Below, in pieces: positions 8,999-17,341 of a stretch of DNA of 64,000 nt. Each line of letters opens with the position of its first letter. Position 1 is the stretch's first letter. The position numbers and the translations under genes were made by a program. This DNA is from Bartonella sp. JB63 (GTDB taxonomy: Bacteria; Pseudomonadota; Alphaproteobacteria; Rhizobiales; Rhizobiaceae): contig NZ_CP019788.1 in NCBI RefSeq assembly GCF_002022665.1, positions 1-64,000 of the forward strand. Direction: 5' to 3'. The notes below the pieces were generated by a model, which saw only the letters and a program-made list of their open reading frames with translations, was not told where the DNA came from and made no database searches.

Positions 8999-9492
8999 TG
9001 AGTACGCATAACAAAACACATGATCCAAGTATTGGTTCTTATTTAATTGGTTTTATTTTAGCTGTTCTTTTTACTTTAGGTTCTTTTATTCCTGTAATGT
9101 ATGGTCTTTTAGACAGTTGGGCCATTAGTACAAAAGTCATTTATCTTATTGGAATGGCACTTATACAAATTATTGTACAAATTGTTTTCTTTTTGCATTT
9201 AAATTCTGGTCCAGATGCTAAGTGGAATATATTAACCTTATTGTTTACTACTATGTGTGTTTTCGTTATTATTGGTGGTACGTGGTGGGCTATTTCTCAT
9301 TTAAATTATAATATGATGGGTGGTTCAGGACGTATTATTGAACCAAAAATAAATACGACTATACCAGAAGAAAAATTTATTAGTGTGCCAGATTCGGTAG
9401 AACAGCCATCTAATATATCAGAGTCAGTAGAACAACTTTCTGAAACATTAGAGCCAGTAGAACAATCTTCTGAGAGGCCAAAGAATCAGTGA
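8998..9492 (+). CDS. cyoD: Cytochrome bo3 quinol oxidase subunit IV with a C-terminal tail
   Basis: Subunit IV is a small three-helix protein that assists assembly of the copper centre. I start at ATG 8998, overlapping the cyoC stop, which gives 164 residues beginning MSTHNKTHDPSIGSYLIGF; a longer reading from 8953 would lie inside cyoC. Helices occupy about residues 15-37, 44-68 and 76-102. After the usual end of the family an acidic, Ser/Glu-rich tail of about 45 residues follows, with repeated SVEQ and PVEQ motifs. CyoD proteins are normally about 110-130 residues, so the tail is unusual. No cyoE (haem O synthase) follows. Confidence 0.93.
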   Translation: MSTHNKTHDPSIGSYLIGFILAVLFTLGSFIPVMYGLLDSWAISTKVIYLIGMALIQIIVQIVFFLHLNSGPDAKWNILTLLFTTMCVFVIIGGTWWAISHLNYNMMGGSGRIIEPKINTTIPEEKFISVPDSVEQPSNISESVEQLSETLEPVEQSSERPKNQ

Positions 9493-9651
9493 TCCATTGC
9501 TCGATCGATCGTATTAAAGAGTAGAATACTTGAATTTACAGCTTATAAATTAATATGGTTCTAATGGTTATCAGGGCCATATTATTAAATATATTTTTAA
9601 AGTTTAAAATATTTTTCCAACTGTATAAGTTTTGTACAATAGACATTTCTG

Positions 9652-10491
9652 CTATTTTTTATTGTATGAGTTTTTATTTTCTTGAGCTTCTTCGCTTTGT
9701 TTTAGTTCTTCAAGTGTTGGCATAGATAGGATATTGTAACCTGAATCAACATAGTGAATTTCACCTGTAACACCTGATGATAAATCCGAGAGCAAGTAAA
9801 GAGCGGCATTTCCAATTTCATTAATATTTACAGTGCGACGTAGAGGTGCATTACGGCGTTGATATGAAAAGATTGCTCGCGCAGATGCAATGCCATTGCC
9901 AGCTAAAGTCCGAATAGGGCCAGCTGAAATTGCGTTGACACGAATATTTTGGGGCCCAAAATCTGAGGCTAAATAGCGTACCATAGCTTCTAAAGCTGCT
10001 TTAGCTATGCCCATAATATTGTAATTAGGAACAACTCTTTGTGAAGCCCCATAAGTAAGTGTTAATAATGCACCACCATTAGGCATGAGTTTACCCGCGC
10101 ATTGAGCAACTTCAGTAAAGGAATAGGCTGAAATAACCATTGTGCGATTGAAATTTTCACGTGTTGTAACGTCAACGTAACGCCCCTTTAATTGCGTTTT
10201 ATCTGAAAAACCAATAGCATGAACAACAAAATCAATAGTTTTCCATTCTTTTTCAAGATACTCAAAAATGCGATTGACATTTTCAATTTTTTCAACATCA
10301 CATTCTAATGATAATTTACAGCCAAGTTTCTCTGCTAGTGGCTGGACACGTTTCCCAAAAGCTTCTCCTTGATATGTCAGTGCTAATTCAGCTCCTGCGT
10401 TTGCTAATTGACACGCAATACCCCAAGCAATCGAATGGTCATTTGCAATCCCCATAATAAGACCACGTTTGCCCTTCATCAAACCTTTCAT
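9652..10491 (-). CDS. fabI: Enoyl-[acyl-carrier-protein] reductase [NADH]
   Basis: FabI performs the last reduction in each round of fatty-acid elongation and is the target of triclosan-type inhibitors. The Rossmann start GLIMGIANDHSIAWGIA binds NAD. The active-site stretch YGASQRVVPNYNIMGIAKA carries the two tyrosines and the lysine (Y-x6-K). The 279-residue length is slightly above E. coli FabI. The start is supported by GGAGA six to seven bases upstream. It is the last gene of fabA-fabB-fabI and converges with cyoD. The C-terminal tail is polar (EEAQENKNSYNKK). Confidence 0.97.
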   Translation of the reverse strand: MKGLMKGKRGLIMGIANDHSIAWGIACQLANAGAELALTYQGEAFGKRVQPLAEKLGCKLSLECDVEKIENVNRIFEYLEKEWKTIDFVVHAIGFSDKTQLKGRYVDVTTRENFNRTMVISAYSFTEVAQCAGKLMPNGGALLTLTYGASQRVVPNYNIMGIAKAALEAMVRYLASDFGPQNIRVNAISAGPIRTLAGNGIASARAIFSYQRRNAPLRRTVNINEIGNAALYLLSDLSSGVTGEIHYVDSGYNILSMPTLEELKQSEEAQENKNSYNKK

Positions 10492-10546
10492 ATCATTCTC
10501 CGTAAGACTGTGCTAGTTTTAATACACTGAGAATTCCTGCTTATGA

Positions 10547-11767
10547 TTATTTATAGCGTTGGAAAACGAGCGTTGCATTGGTACCACCAAAGCCAAAAGT
10601 ATTTGATAAGACGGTATTAACTTCTTGATTATCGCGGCGTTTACGAATAATTGGCATATCGGCAAAATCTGGATCAAGTTCTTCAATATGAGCACTTTCA
10701 CAAATAAAATTATGATTCATCATTAATAGTGTATAAATTGCTTCTTGAACACCTGCTGCACCTAAAGAATGTCCAGTTAAGGACTTTGTAGCAGAGATAG
10801 GTGGACATTGATCACTTGCTCCAAAAATACGACGAATTGCTTTTATTTCAGAAGAATCACCAACAAGTGTTGCTGTTGCATGAGGATTAATATAATCGAT
10901 TTTATTTTTTACGTTTGTAAGAGCCATACGCATACATCTTTCTGCTCCTTCACCAGATGGGGAGACCATATCATGTCCATCGGATGTAGCGCCATAACCA
11001 ACAATTTCACCGTAGATTTTTGCACCGCGCGCTTTAGCTAATTCCAGTTCTTCAAGAACTAAAACACCTGCTCCGCCAGCAATGACAAACCCATCACGAT
11101 TAATGTCATAAGCACGCGAAGCTACTGCTGGTATATCATTGTATTTACTGGACATGGCACCCATGGCATCGAATAACACGGATAATGTCCAATCTAAATC
11201 TTCGCAACCACCTGCAAAGATACGATCTTGTTTGCCGTATTGTATTATTTCATAAGCATTTCCAATACAATGATTGGATGTAGCACACGCCGAAGAAATC
11301 GAATAATTTATTCCTTTAATTTTAAAAAAAGTTGCAAGAGTTGCTGAAGCTGTAGAACTCATTGCTTTAGGGACGACAAAAGGTCCAACGCGCTTTGGAC
11401 CTTTTTGACGTGTAAGATCGGCTGCTTCAACAATTGATCGAGTTGATGGTCCTCCAGAACCCATAATAATACCAGTATATTCATTTGATACTTCATTAGG
11501 TTCTAAACCTGCGTCAGCAATTGCTCTGTCCATAGCAATATGATTCCATGCTGTTCCATAGCCATGAAAACGCATGGCTCGCCGATCAACAAATTCTTCT
11601 ATATTAATATTCGGTTTAGCATATACTCTACTACGGAAACCTAATTCAGCATGTTTTGGCGCGTAAGAAACTCCTGATTTTGCTTCATATAAACTTGTTA
11701 AAACGGTTTGAAGATCATTTCCAATTGCGGAGATAATACCCATTCCGGTTACAACAACTCGACGCAT
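10547..11767 (-). CDS. fabB: 3-oxoacyl-[acyl-carrier-protein] synthase I
   Basis: FabB condenses malonyl-ACP with acyl-ACP and is needed to elongate unsaturated chains made by FabA. The Cys-His-His triad is visible: C161 in SACATS, H296 in NPHATAT and H333 in KSLTGHSLGAAG. A strong AAGGAG ribosome site lies six bases before the ATG. It sits 41 bases downstream of fabA and 55 bases upstream of fabI, so the three form one operon. Length of 406 residues is normal. Confidence 0.98.
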   Translation of the reverse strand: MRRVVVTGMGIISAIGNDLQTVLTSLYEAKSGVSYAPKHAELGFRSRVYAKPNINIEEFVDRRAMRFHGYGTAWNHIAMDRAIADAGLEPNEVSNEYTGIIMGSGGPSTRSIVEAADLTRQKGPKRVGPFVVPKAMSSTASATLATFFKIKGINYSISSACATSNHCIGNAYEIIQYGKQDRIFAGGCEDLDWTLSVLFDAMGAMSSKYNDIPAVASRAYDINRDGFVIAGGAGVLVLEELELAKARGAKIYGEIVGYGATSDGHDMVSPSGEGAERCMRMALTNVKNKIDYINPHATATLVGDSSEIKAIRRIFGASDQCPPISATKSLTGHSLGAAGVQEAIYTLLMMNHNFICESAHIEELDPDFADMPIIRKRRDNQEVNTVLSNTFGFGGTNATLVFQRYK

Positions 11768-11808
11768 TTATAACTCCTTGTTTCCTGTAGAGTAATGAAA
11801 TATCTTTT

Positions 11809-12333
11809 TTATTGAAAGTATGTCTCACTTTCTTTAAACAAAGCAACACGCAAATCACTTGCTTTATATATTATTTCTCCATCTGCTTTTAACCATCCAT
11901 CTGCTATTCCTAAGACTAAATTTCCACGCCGAATACGTTTAAAATTTATTTCATATTTAAGCAATTTGGTTTGCGGAGTTACCATGCCTGATAATTTTAC
12001 TTCTCCTGTTGAAATAGCACGCCCTTTCCCTGGTTCACCTAACCATCCAAGAAAAAAACCTGTCAATTGCCACATACCATCTAAACCAAGACACCCTGGC
12101 ATAACAGGATCATCGATGAAGTGACAATCAAAAAACCACAAGTCTGGAGTAATGTCAAATTCAGCGCAAACTATTCCTTTGTTATATTTTCCACCTGTTT
12201 CACTGATTTGAGTGATTCGGTGAATCATCAACATTGGAGGTGCAGGTAATTGTGCATTACCTTTACCAAACATTTCGCTGCGAGTGCAGCTTAAAAGTTC
12301 TTCATAAGTGTAGCGAGACTTTTGTTCAGCCAT
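11809..12333 (-). CDS. fabA: 3-hydroxyacyl-[acyl-carrier-protein] dehydratase/isomerase
   Basis: FabA dehydrates beta-hydroxydecanoyl-ACP and isomerises the product, which introduces the double bond in unsaturated fatty acids. The catalytic pair is seen as H71 ([12 protein letters not shown]) and D85 ([10 protein letters not shown]), one position from the E. coli numbering. I start at [10 protein letters not shown] because GGAAA lies about seven bases upstream; an ATG 12 bases earlier has no ribosome site. fabA leads the fabA-fabB-fabI operon and is divergent from irr, an arrangement common in Rhizobiales. Confidence 0.97.
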   Translation of the reverse strand: MAEQKSRYTYEELLSCTRSEMFGKGNAQLPAPPMLMIHRITQISETGGKYNKGIVCAEFDITPDLWFFDCHFIDDPVMPGCLGLDGMWQLTGFFLGWLGEPGKGRAISTGEVKLSGMVTPQTKLLKYEINFKRIRRGNLVLGIADGWLKADGEIIYKASDLRVALFKESETYFQ

Positions 12334-12569
12334 TTTTATTTCCATTTATCTGCGTATGCTTTTTCTATGCCTCTATTCTAATACTTTTAAAGCAAATTTT
12401 AAGGAGAGGGAAATGATTTTATATTATTTTGGTGACAATTTTTTATTTTTCTTATTGCAAGAGATTATTGTTTAAAATATTTATTATCTTAATGTGTAAA
12501 TTTTAACCCAAACTTACATATGAATGTAGGACGGTTTATAAAAGATCATGAGGGAATCGTGAGAAGGTT

Positions 12570-13001
12570 GTGAATTGCCATTCTTTATCTGAGTTAAAAG
12601 AACATTTGCGTAAAAACGGTTTACGGCCAACGCGTCAGCGATTAGAGCTTGCTAATATGATTTTTTTTCAGGGTAATTGCCATGTTGCTGCTGAAGAGCT
12701 ATATGAAAAGGCGGTTAAATCGGGTATACTTGTATCTTTAGCGACAGTTTATAATACTCTTCATCAGTTTACAGAAGCAGGTTTATTACGGATTATTGCT
12801 GTAGAGGGTTCAAAAACTTGGTTTGACACAAATACATCTGATCACTATCATTTTTATATTGAGGGTGAAAATCGTATTCTTGATATTCCTTGTAATTTGG
12901 AGGGTTCCCCTATAATTGAAAATCTTCCTCAACCACCAAAGGATATGGAAATTTCCCATGTTGATTTAATCATCCGTTTAAGGCCAAAAAGGCCCATTTA
13001 A
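12570..13001 (+). CDS. irr: Iron response regulator Irr (Fur family)
   Basis: Irr is the alphaproteobacterial Fur-family repressor that responds to haem and controls haem synthesis and iron-uptake genes. The winged-helix N-terminal domain reads LRKNGLRPTRQRLELANMIF and LVSLATVYNTLHQFTEAGLL. In many Irr proteins the haem-binding site contains three consecutive histidines; here the segment is DHYHFYIEGE (H92, Y93, H94), so the central histidine is tyrosine. The N-terminal Cys-Pro haem motif of Bradyrhizobium Irr is absent. The only possible upstream start is GTG at 12570, since an in-frame stop lies at 12549. Its AGAAGG is very close, so initiation may be weak. Its position beside fabA supports the call. 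Confidence 0.92.
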   Translation: MNCHSLSELKEHLRKNGLRPTRQRLELANMIFFQGNCHVAAEELYEKAVKSGILVSLATVYNTLHQFTEAGLLRIIAVEGSKTWFDTNTSDHYHFYIEGENRILDIPCNLEGSPIIENLPQPPKDMEISHVDLIIRLRPKRPI

Positions 13002-13060
13002 TTTTAAAAGCTTAAAGGTTATGTCAAGAAAAAAAATAAATGCTGACATTTTAAGATTCT

Positions 13061-13618
13061 TTAATTTTTGATTTTTTCGTCAGGGTAAATTCCCCATAAT
13101 TGGCTTTGGTTGAGCCAGCCACGAATGTTACGGATATCTAATTCGCACCAGCTTCCATTACATTGACGGATATTGCCAATGATATTAGGTTCTACTTCTG
13201 CTACAATTTTCCCATTATCTCCTGGATTTTTGCGCAACATGAGTCTGTGTGTTTTATCCTTTTGCCACGGAATAGTTATTGCAGTGCGTTTTCCTGATAA
13301 AAGTGATTGATAAATCCATCCTTCATCTCCCTCGGCATCACGAACTTTGCGCCATTGATCATATTCTTGAATGATTTCAATAGGCAATCCCTGCTTTTGA
13401 TAAGTAAAGATAATAGAATAATTATTTCCTGGTCCAACGCGCATATTAACACGAGCGGATTTTATCGAAGCAAATCGCGGAAGAGGTAAACCACTAGGAC
13501 TAAAGTCTTGATGTGGTGTTTGTGCATTTGAAAAAGCAAAAGAACCAAATAAAAGTCCTCCTGTCATTAATACACATGATAGGAGCACAAAAAACCTAAA
13601 CCAGATAGAATGTTTCAT
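13061..13618 (-). CDS. Secreted protein with two bacterial SH3-like domains
   Basis: A 185-residue protein with a signal peptide (positive MKHSIWFR, hydrophobic stretch, likely cleavage after about residue 33 at SNAQ). The first SH3b-like unit spans about residues 50-115 (ARVNMRVGPGNNYSIIF, WRKVRDAEGDEGWIYQSLL). The second, shorter unit spans about 118-175 (LMLRKNPGDNGKIVAEV, WCELDIRNIRGWLNQSQLWG). Such domains often bind peptidoglycan or envelope partners. The family is widespread in Rhizobiales as periplasmic proteins of unknown role. It converges with irr and is not clearly in an operon. Confidence 0.85.
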   Translation of the reverse strand: MKHSIWFRFFVLLSCVLMTGGLLFGSFAFSNAQTPHQDFSPSGLPLPRFASIKSARVNMRVGPGNNYSIIFTYQKQGLPIEIIQEYDQWRKVRDAEGDEGWIYQSLLSGKRTAITIPWQKDKTHRLMLRKNPGDNGKIVAEVEPNIIGNIRQCNGSWCELDIRNIRGWLNQSQLWGIYPDEKIKN

Positions 13619-14088
13619 ATTAAAACCTCTTTTTCTTTACTTTTGTAATTTGCAATTTGAGATACGGAGGATAGACTCGAAACTTTATTCAAGTATTGCA
13701 TACAGCTGGTTAAAGAGGTCTAAATACTCAGAATATTATTATAAAAATAGTTAGAAATGGCATAGAGATTTGAAAATTTTTATGTCAATTCACAATGCTA
13801 TCAATGATGTAGTCAACGTAAAATCTTTTTCTATAAAAGAGCATTTATATGATTTTTCTTCTGTTTAATATAAGCATGGTGTTATTTAAGATACAATATC
13901 TGAATTAAAGCTAATGTTACAAACAATATATATTTCTTGCTTTACATAAAATACATAACGTATTAAATAAAATACATAACGTATTAAATTTAGTTAAATA
14001 TAAAGATAAATTAATGCACTTATTAGTTGTATTGATTTATTCTTTTGAGGTGTTGATTTTGATCGGAGGAAAAAATTGAGGAAAAACT
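13619..14088. other. Long AT-rich intergenic region before the autotransporter
   Basis: No gene is visible in these 470 bases. The region separates the divergent SH3 protein gene and the autotransporter gene and probably holds both promoters. Its most striking feature is a perfect two-copy tandem repeat at 13946-13987. GAGGA at about 14077-14081 is the ribosome site for the autotransporter. Confidence 0.6.
13946..13987. repeat. Perfect 21-bp tandem repeat, two copies, each with an internal dyad
   Basis: Positions 13946-13966 and 13967-13987 are identical. Each copy contains AATACATAACGTATT, in which AATAC and GTATT are inverted repeats around a 5-bp centre. The 21-bp period is two helical turns, so both dyads would face the same side of the DNA. 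This suits a pair of operator sites for a dimeric regulator, about 100 bases before the autotransporter start. The regulator is unknown. Confidence 0.8.
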
Positions 14089-16932
14089 ATGCTTAAAGTT
14101 TTTAAAAATTATACGTATTTTTGTGCTTGTACAACAAGTGCTTTTTTCTTTTTACAAAATATAAATGTTAATGCGACCTCTAAAGTAGGAGATTGTTTAG
14201 AAAATAGTCCTTTTCTTAAATGTTCTGATGGTAAAACACATACCTTTACGGGTAAGAACTATCAATCGCCTAGGCAGAGTGACTCTTCGTTTTCTCGGGC
14301 TATATTCGTAGAAAAACAAGGGACAGTTATTAATGTCACAAATGCTACCATTTCTAACTCTACAACAGGTGTATCTGCAAAAGAAAATGGAAAAGTGATT
14401 TTGCAGAATTCAACTATTCAGAAGGTAGCAGAAGCTCTTTCTGTTAGTGAAAATGGGACAATCAAAATGTTAGGTGGAACAATTGATTTGGATTATGATA
14501 AAGGTAGTATAGGAGTGAGCTCGTGGAGTAGTCAAGGAGTAGAGTTGGAGAATGTGCATATTACATTGAAAGAAGGGAAGGAGAAGCGTGCAAATACTGG
14601 TTTATATGCTGTGTGTTCTTCTAATAAAATGTGTAATTCTAGAATTACAATGACCAATGGGTCAATAAATGTTTTTGGTATTGGTGCTGGAATAGATAGC
14701 GATTCTCAAGGTAATATTTTCTTAACCAATGTAAAGATGACAGTAAAGAATGGTGGTGGCAATGAGTATCCTTATGATTCATTAGGGATATACATCGCTA
14801 ATAATGCTAGTACATTTAAAATGACTAATGGTTCGATTGATTTTACAAATGGAATAGGAATACTTGCAAAAAAACAAGGACATGCTGTTTTAGATGGTGT
14901 CATAATTACTGGAAGGAGTAACGATGATAAGAATAAGAAAGATGATGAGGGTGCGCTGTATCTAGATTCAGGAGGATCTATTCTTTTTAAGAATGGGCAT
15001 ATTTCTGTTTTTAATACTTATGGCATATCAGTGCATCAGGATGTAGACAGCGGTATTATAGAGGAGAAGGTCGACATTGAAAACTCAACCATTACAGCCG
15101 CCATGTACCCAGCTATTTATGTTGCAAAACAAAATTCTTCAATGAGAAATTTTGATACTAGTGAGAAAAAATCCATTGTTAAATTATCAAATAATTCACA
15201 TCTCTCTGGAGACCTTTTGTTACAAACTAAGGATGGAACTATAGAAATTCAGGCTGATCAGTCTGTACTCAAAGGTGGTGTTTCTGTTGCTAAGGGAGCT
15301 CTTGCAAAGTTTGATTTAAAAAATAATTCAAAATGGATTTTAACAGCAGGAAAAAACAACAATTTTACAAATCAAAGACATTTGAATAACATCGAATGGT
15401 TTATAACATCTTTAGAATTGGATCATAGTATTGTTCAGTTTGATACGACAGAAAATATTGTTTATCAAACACTTAAGATTGGAAAAGGATCGGGTATTGT
15501 TTATAGTGCTAGTAATGATGCTAAGCTTCATTTAAATACTTTTATTAGTAAGGAAAGTAACATTAATAACCAAAAGACTGATAGGCTTTTAATTTATGGC
15601 GATGTATCCGGTACGACTACTGTTTATGTTACTGGTCAAAATGGAAGTGCGAAAGATGATATAGGAAGGAACGGAAATACCCAAGGTATTTCGCTTATTC
15701 AGGTTTCTGGTACGGCGCAGGAAAATTCCTTCAAATTGGAAGGCGAGTATATTACAATTGACGGTTCACCTTATCGATATAGTCTTTATGCTTATGGTCC
15801 AGGTTCTTCTCGTGGTCAGGCTAGTATTGATCAAAAGTTGGTTAGTGGTCAGGGAAATGATTTTTGGGATTATCGTCTCCAGAGTGAATATATTCTTTCA
15901 CCACCATTCAAACCTACACTATCTGAACCTCAACATCCCCGTAAACCGAATTTAACTGAAAAAAGAGTATCAGCAGTTGTGCCACAACTTCCTAGTTATT
16001 TGCTCTTACCTCATGCTTTATTTCATGCGGGTTTGGTAGATATGAGCAATCAACACGAACTTTTGGAAATTATGCAAAGTACTGCCAATGAACCTGAGCG
16101 CAATGAAAAGGCAAGCTTTTTTATACGTGGTTATGGTGGTAATCACCATTATGCTTCAAATTTGACTGTATTTGAATATGGTTATGGAGCCGATCTTGAT
16201 TATAATGCTATGATGACAGGTATTGTATTAAATACATTAGAGGATGAGCATAGTGCGTTGTCTTTTGGAGTTATGGGGTCTTATAGTAGGCTTTCTCTTC
16301 AGCCTCATGATGTTGAGCGAAGTCAAAAGAGTACATTTAATAAATGGTCAGGAAAACTTTATACTAATTTGCAGCATGATACGGGCTTTTATGCAAATGG
16401 ATTTATATCTTATGATCTTTTTAAGGGTGATGTTGCAACTTTTTCTCGAGGAAAAACGGCAATATTAAAAGGTACACTTTTCAGCGCCTCTTTGATGGGA
16501 GGTCAGGCTATTATAACGAATTATGACGGAATTATTATTGAACCGCAACTTCAGGTCATTTATCAGTCTATAACATTTGATAGAGCTCGTGATATTGATC
16601 AGTTTGATATTGAATTAGGAAGCCATGATCAGTTGATAGCACGCGTTGGTGGCTGTTTAACGAAAGCTGTTTCCTCTTCTGAAGAAGCACATGTTGTTTC
16701 CTTTTATAGCAAACTTCATCTTGCGCATAATTATGAAAACAAACGAATGGTATATTTTAAAGATGCTTTTCAATTAGGGGCATTTGGTTCTGCAATTGAA
16801 ACAGGTTTAGGTGTTCACGCCCAATTATTTACCAATATAGCGTTTCATGGTGATTTGTTATATAAACATAAATTGACCAAAGCTGGTTTTTCTGGGATTA
16901 GTGTTTCGGGTGGATTGCGCTATCAATTTTAA
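14089..16932 (+). CDS. Autotransporter outer-membrane protein (type Va secretion)
   Basis: A 947-residue surface protein built as signal peptide, passenger and beta-barrel. The signal runs to about residue 29 (VNA/TSK). The passenger (about 30-600) is rich in beta-helix-like repeats such as MTNGSI, KNGHISV and ENSTI, with many Asn, Gly and Ser residues, as in pertactin-like passengers. A Pro-rich linker lies near 604-625. From about 673 to the end the sequence fits an autotransporter barrel (ASFFIRGYGG, alternating hydrophobic strands) and ends in the outer-membrane signature GGLRYQF. Two close cysteine pairs in the passenger (C36/C45 and C176/C182) are uncommon. Bartonella species carry families of such genes, often associated with host-cell contact, but I cannot assign a named member. 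The gene stands alone, flanked by long AT-rich gaps. Confidence 0.92.
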   Translation: MLKVFKNYTYFCACTTSAFFFLQNINVNATSKVGDCLENSPFLKCSDGKTHTFTGKNYQSPRQSDSSFSRAIFVEKQGTVINVTNATISNSTTGVSAKENGKVILQNSTIQKVAEALSVSENGTIKMLGGTIDLDYDKGSIGVSSWSSQGVELENVHITLKEGKEKRANTGLYAVCSSNKMCNSRITMTNGSINVFGIGAGIDSDSQGNIFLTNVKMTVKNGGGNEYPYDSLGIYIANNASTFKMTNGSIDFTNGIGILAKKQGHAVLDGVIITGRSNDDKNKKDDEGALYLDSGGSILFKNGHISVFNTYGISVHQDVDSGIIEEKVDIENSTITAAMYPAIYVAKQNSSMRNFDTSEKKSIVKLSNNSHLSGDLLLQTKDGTIEIQADQSVLKGGVSVAKGALAKFDLKNNSKWILTAGKNNNFTNQRHLNNIEWFITSLELDHSIVQFDTTENIVYQTLKIGKGSGIVYSASNDAKLHLNTFISKESNINNQKTDRLLIYGDVSGTTTVYVTGQNGSAKDDIGRNGNTQGISLIQVSGTAQENSFKLEGEYITIDGSPYRYSLYAYGPGSSRGQASIDQKLVSGQGNDFWDYRLQSEYILSPPFKPTLSEPQHPRKPNLTEKRVSAVVPQLPSYLLLPHALFHAGLVDMSNQHELLEIMQSTANEPERNEKASFFIRGYGGNHHYASNLTVFEYGYGADLDYNAMMTGIVLNTLEDEHSALSFGVMGSYSRLSLQPHDVERSQKSTFNKWSGKLYTNLQHDTGFYANGFISYDLFKGDVATFSRGKTAILKGTLFSASLMGGQAIITNYDGIIIEPQLQVIYQSITFDRARDIDQFDIELGSHDQLIARVGGCLTKAVSSSEEAHVVSFYSKLHLAHNYENKRMVYFKDAFQLGAFGSAIETGLGVHAQLFTNIAFHGDLLYKHKLTKAGFSGISVSGGLRYQF

Positions 16933-17341
16933 TTCATAAAGATTAGCCTATTCTTTGTTTTTAACAACTGTTGATAAGTTCCATTAAGTTTTTTAGTGGA
17001 GCTTATAAATAAACATTTAATTTGGAAAGATATTGTGTCAAAAGATAAAATCATTTCATTAAAAACAGCCTAATTTGCTATCCAAAAGTCCAAAAAATAT
17101 GCCATTTTGATAAATTATATGGAGGCAAATTAGAAAGACTTTATTTTTTTATATGATCCTCATTTGAAAAAATGATTTTATAGTATAAAAAGGTTAAGTA
17201 AAAAAATAGCCATTAAAAAGATAAAAATAGTTATGAATTGTATTTAAAAAACATTATTCAAAATTCAACAATAATTCGATAAACAGAATGTTCTTAAATG
17301 GCGTTTAAAATATTGCGGATGTTAGATTTTGTCTAATGTTA
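16933..17341. other. AT-rich intergenic region after the autotransporter
   Basis: No gene is visible in these 409 bases, which separate the convergent autotransporter and NlpC/P60 genes. The only structure I see is the hairpin at 16974-17006. The remainder is simple AT-rich sequence with many A and T runs. With the gap before the autotransporter it frames the gene as an isolated accessory insertion. Confidence 0.55.
16974..17006 (+). terminator. Putative hairpin terminator after the autotransporter
   Basis: ATAAGTTCCATTAA (16974-16987) pairs with TTAGTGGAGCTTAT (16993-17006) over 14 base pairs, including two G-U wobbles, around a 5-base loop. It lies 42 bases after the stop codon. No strong T-tract follows on the plus strand, so rho-independent termination is uncertain; it could also protect the 3' end of the mRNA. 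Confidence 0.45.

Noticed and set aside
8953..9000. A longer cyoD frame starting inside cyoC
   Set aside because: The extra codons read MDWCLYYGLSARST, which is cyoC sequence in another frame; the natural start overlaps the cyoC stop at 8998.
9502..9511. CGATCGATCG palindrome after cyoD
   Set aside because: Short self-complementary sequence without T-tract; not a convincing terminator or operator.
13946..13987. CRISPR array or Irr-bound haem box at the tandem repeat
   Set aside because: Only two directly abutting copies without spacers rules out CRISPR; I cannot match the motif to a known Irr site from memory.
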